The notes under the pieces: generated by a model
Database searches by the model: none
Told to the model about the DNA's origin: nothing
The model's input: only the letters and a program-made list of their open reading frames with translations
DNA from: Spirochaetota bacterium
GTDB lineage: Bacteria; Spirochaetota; Spirochaetia; SZUA-6
Length of the DNA: 6,012 nt
Assembly: GCA_003641675.1 (NCBI GenBank)
Contig: QNBI01000140.1
Location: forward strand, 1-6,012
Direction of reading: 5' to 3'
Shown: positions 5,416 through 6,012 of the stretch, in pieces
How positions within the stretch are numbered: the first letter of the stretch is position 1
Layout of the letters: each line of letters begins with the position of its first letter
Position numbers and translations under genes: made by a program

Positions 5416-6012
5416 CAGACACCCGAATCGAAGCTCTTCTACATGATGCTCATAAGGGAATTTGAACTAAAAGTAGCTGAAATGTTTGCGTACGGTAAAT
5501 TAGCGGGAACAATGTTTCACCTTTCGGTGGGACAAGAGGCAACTTCCGTGGGAACTATTGCAGCCATTGAGGAGGGAGATTACATAACGAGCCACCATAG
5601 GGGACATGGACACATGATAGCACTCGGAGCGGATATCAAAAAGATGATGGCAGAAATGTTTGGAAAGGTAACTGGATATTGCAAGGGAAAAGGAGGATCC
5701 ATGCACATAGCTGATATAAATCTCGGTAATCTCGGTGCGAATGGAATCGTGGGTGCCGGTATACCGATAGCAACTGGAGCTGCTTTAGCGTTGAAATATA
5801 AAAAAAGTGATAGAGTCGTTCTATGTTTCTTTGGAGATGGAGCGGTAAATGAAGGTGTCTTCCATGAATCCCTTAATTTTGCAGCACTTCATGACCTTCC
5901 TGTAATTTTCATAATAGAAAATAACAAATATGCCCTTTCTACGCCCGTGGAGAAAGCTTCCTCAGTTTCAGAGCTTTACAAAAGAGCCTGCGCTTATGGT
6001 ATACCGGGTGAA
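5404..6012 (+). CDS. ThDP-dependent dehydrogenase E1 alpha, acetoin-type (partial)
   Basis: Only the first 203 codons are in the window. The frame is open to the right edge, and full proteins of this family have about 320-365 residues. It is the alpha subunit of a two-subunit E1, which binds thiamine diphosphate and, with E1 beta, decarboxylates a 2-oxo acid or cleaves an acyloin, passing the acyl group to the lipoyl group of E2. Visible landmarks are [10 protein letters not shown] (37-46), [12 protein letters not shown] (64-75), [10 protein letters not shown] (95-104), [12 protein letters not shown] (110-121) and the ThDP/Mg motif beginning GDGAVNEG (144-151) and ending at Asn173/Asn174 (IIENN). 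The GHGH..A.G motif and the [12 protein letters not shown] stretch resemble acetoin dehydrogenase AcoA more than pyruvate dehydrogenase. The Shine-Dalgarno AAAGGGGG (5389-5396) supports ATG 5404. The gene follows the kinase by 35 bases without a terminator, so it is probably in the same operon. E1 beta, E2 and E3 are expected downstream but cannot be seen. The true substrate is unknown. Confidence 0.92.
   Translation, partial: MKHLQTPESKLFYMMLIREFELKVAEMFAYGKLAGTMFHLSVGQEATSVGTIAAIEEGDYITSHHRGHGHMIALGADIKKMMAEMFGKVTGYCKGKGGSMHIADINLGNLGANGIVGAGIPIATGAALALKYKKSDRVVLCFFGDGAVNEGVFHESLNFAALHDLPVIFIIENNKYALSTPVEKASSVSELYKRACAYGIPGE

Noticed and set aside
1..6012. CRISPR array, tRNA/rRNA, insertion sequence or attachment site
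   Set aside because: I saw no regularly spaced repeats, no cloverleaf or rRNA-like segments, no transposase motifs and no terminal inverted repeats. The window is almost fully used by five collinear genes.

Overview
This window carries most of a sugar-uptake and catabolism operon, all on the + strand. In order, it holds a periplasmic sugar-binding protein, a double-domain ABC ATPase, a membrane permease, an FGGY-family carbohydrate kinase, and the first 203 codons of a thiamine-diphosphate E1 alpha subunit of the acetoin/pyruvate dehydrogenase type, which runs off the right edge. The DNA is AT-rich, arginine is mostly AGA/AGG, isoleucine is often ATA, and the proteins are rich in Lys, Glu and Ile. 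With the purine-rich Shine-Dalgarno sequences, this fits a thermophilic anaerobe, and my best guess is Thermotogota (Thermotoga/Pseudothermotoga-like). That assignment is an inference from composition and gene style, not from a marker gene.

Layout. Positions 1-101 hold no convincing gene. At 102-130 there is a perfect consensus sigma-70 type promoter (TTGACA, 17-base spacer, TATAAT), overlapped by an inverted repeat (118-142) that could be an operator. A leader of about 135 bases follows, whose Shine-Dalgarno sequence may be partly masked by a small hairpin. The binding protein (273-1229) is separated from the ATPase (1311-2813) by 81 bases containing a perfect 12-bp hairpin (1240-1266). That hairpin is a likely attenuator or 3'-end stabiliser setting a high binding-protein:transporter ratio. 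The permease (2833-3792), kinase (3815-5368) and E1 alpha (from 5404) follow with gaps of 19, 22 and 35 bases, each with a good Shine-Dalgarno sequence and no visible terminator.

How it works together. The first three genes form a complete carbohridate ABC importer of the ribose/galactose (CUT2) class. The kinase would phosphorylate the imported ketose or polyol, or a product of it. The unusual part is the next gene. Its E1 alpha is of the acetoin-dehydrogenase-like type, placed directly after a sugar kinase. This suggests that the phosphorylated sugar, or a fragment of it, is cleaved oxidatively or transferred through ThDP chemistry instead of entering glycolysis by the usual aldolase or pentose-phosphate route. 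The substrate cannot be read from the sequence, and the partner subunits (E1 beta, E2, E3), if present, lie beyond the window.
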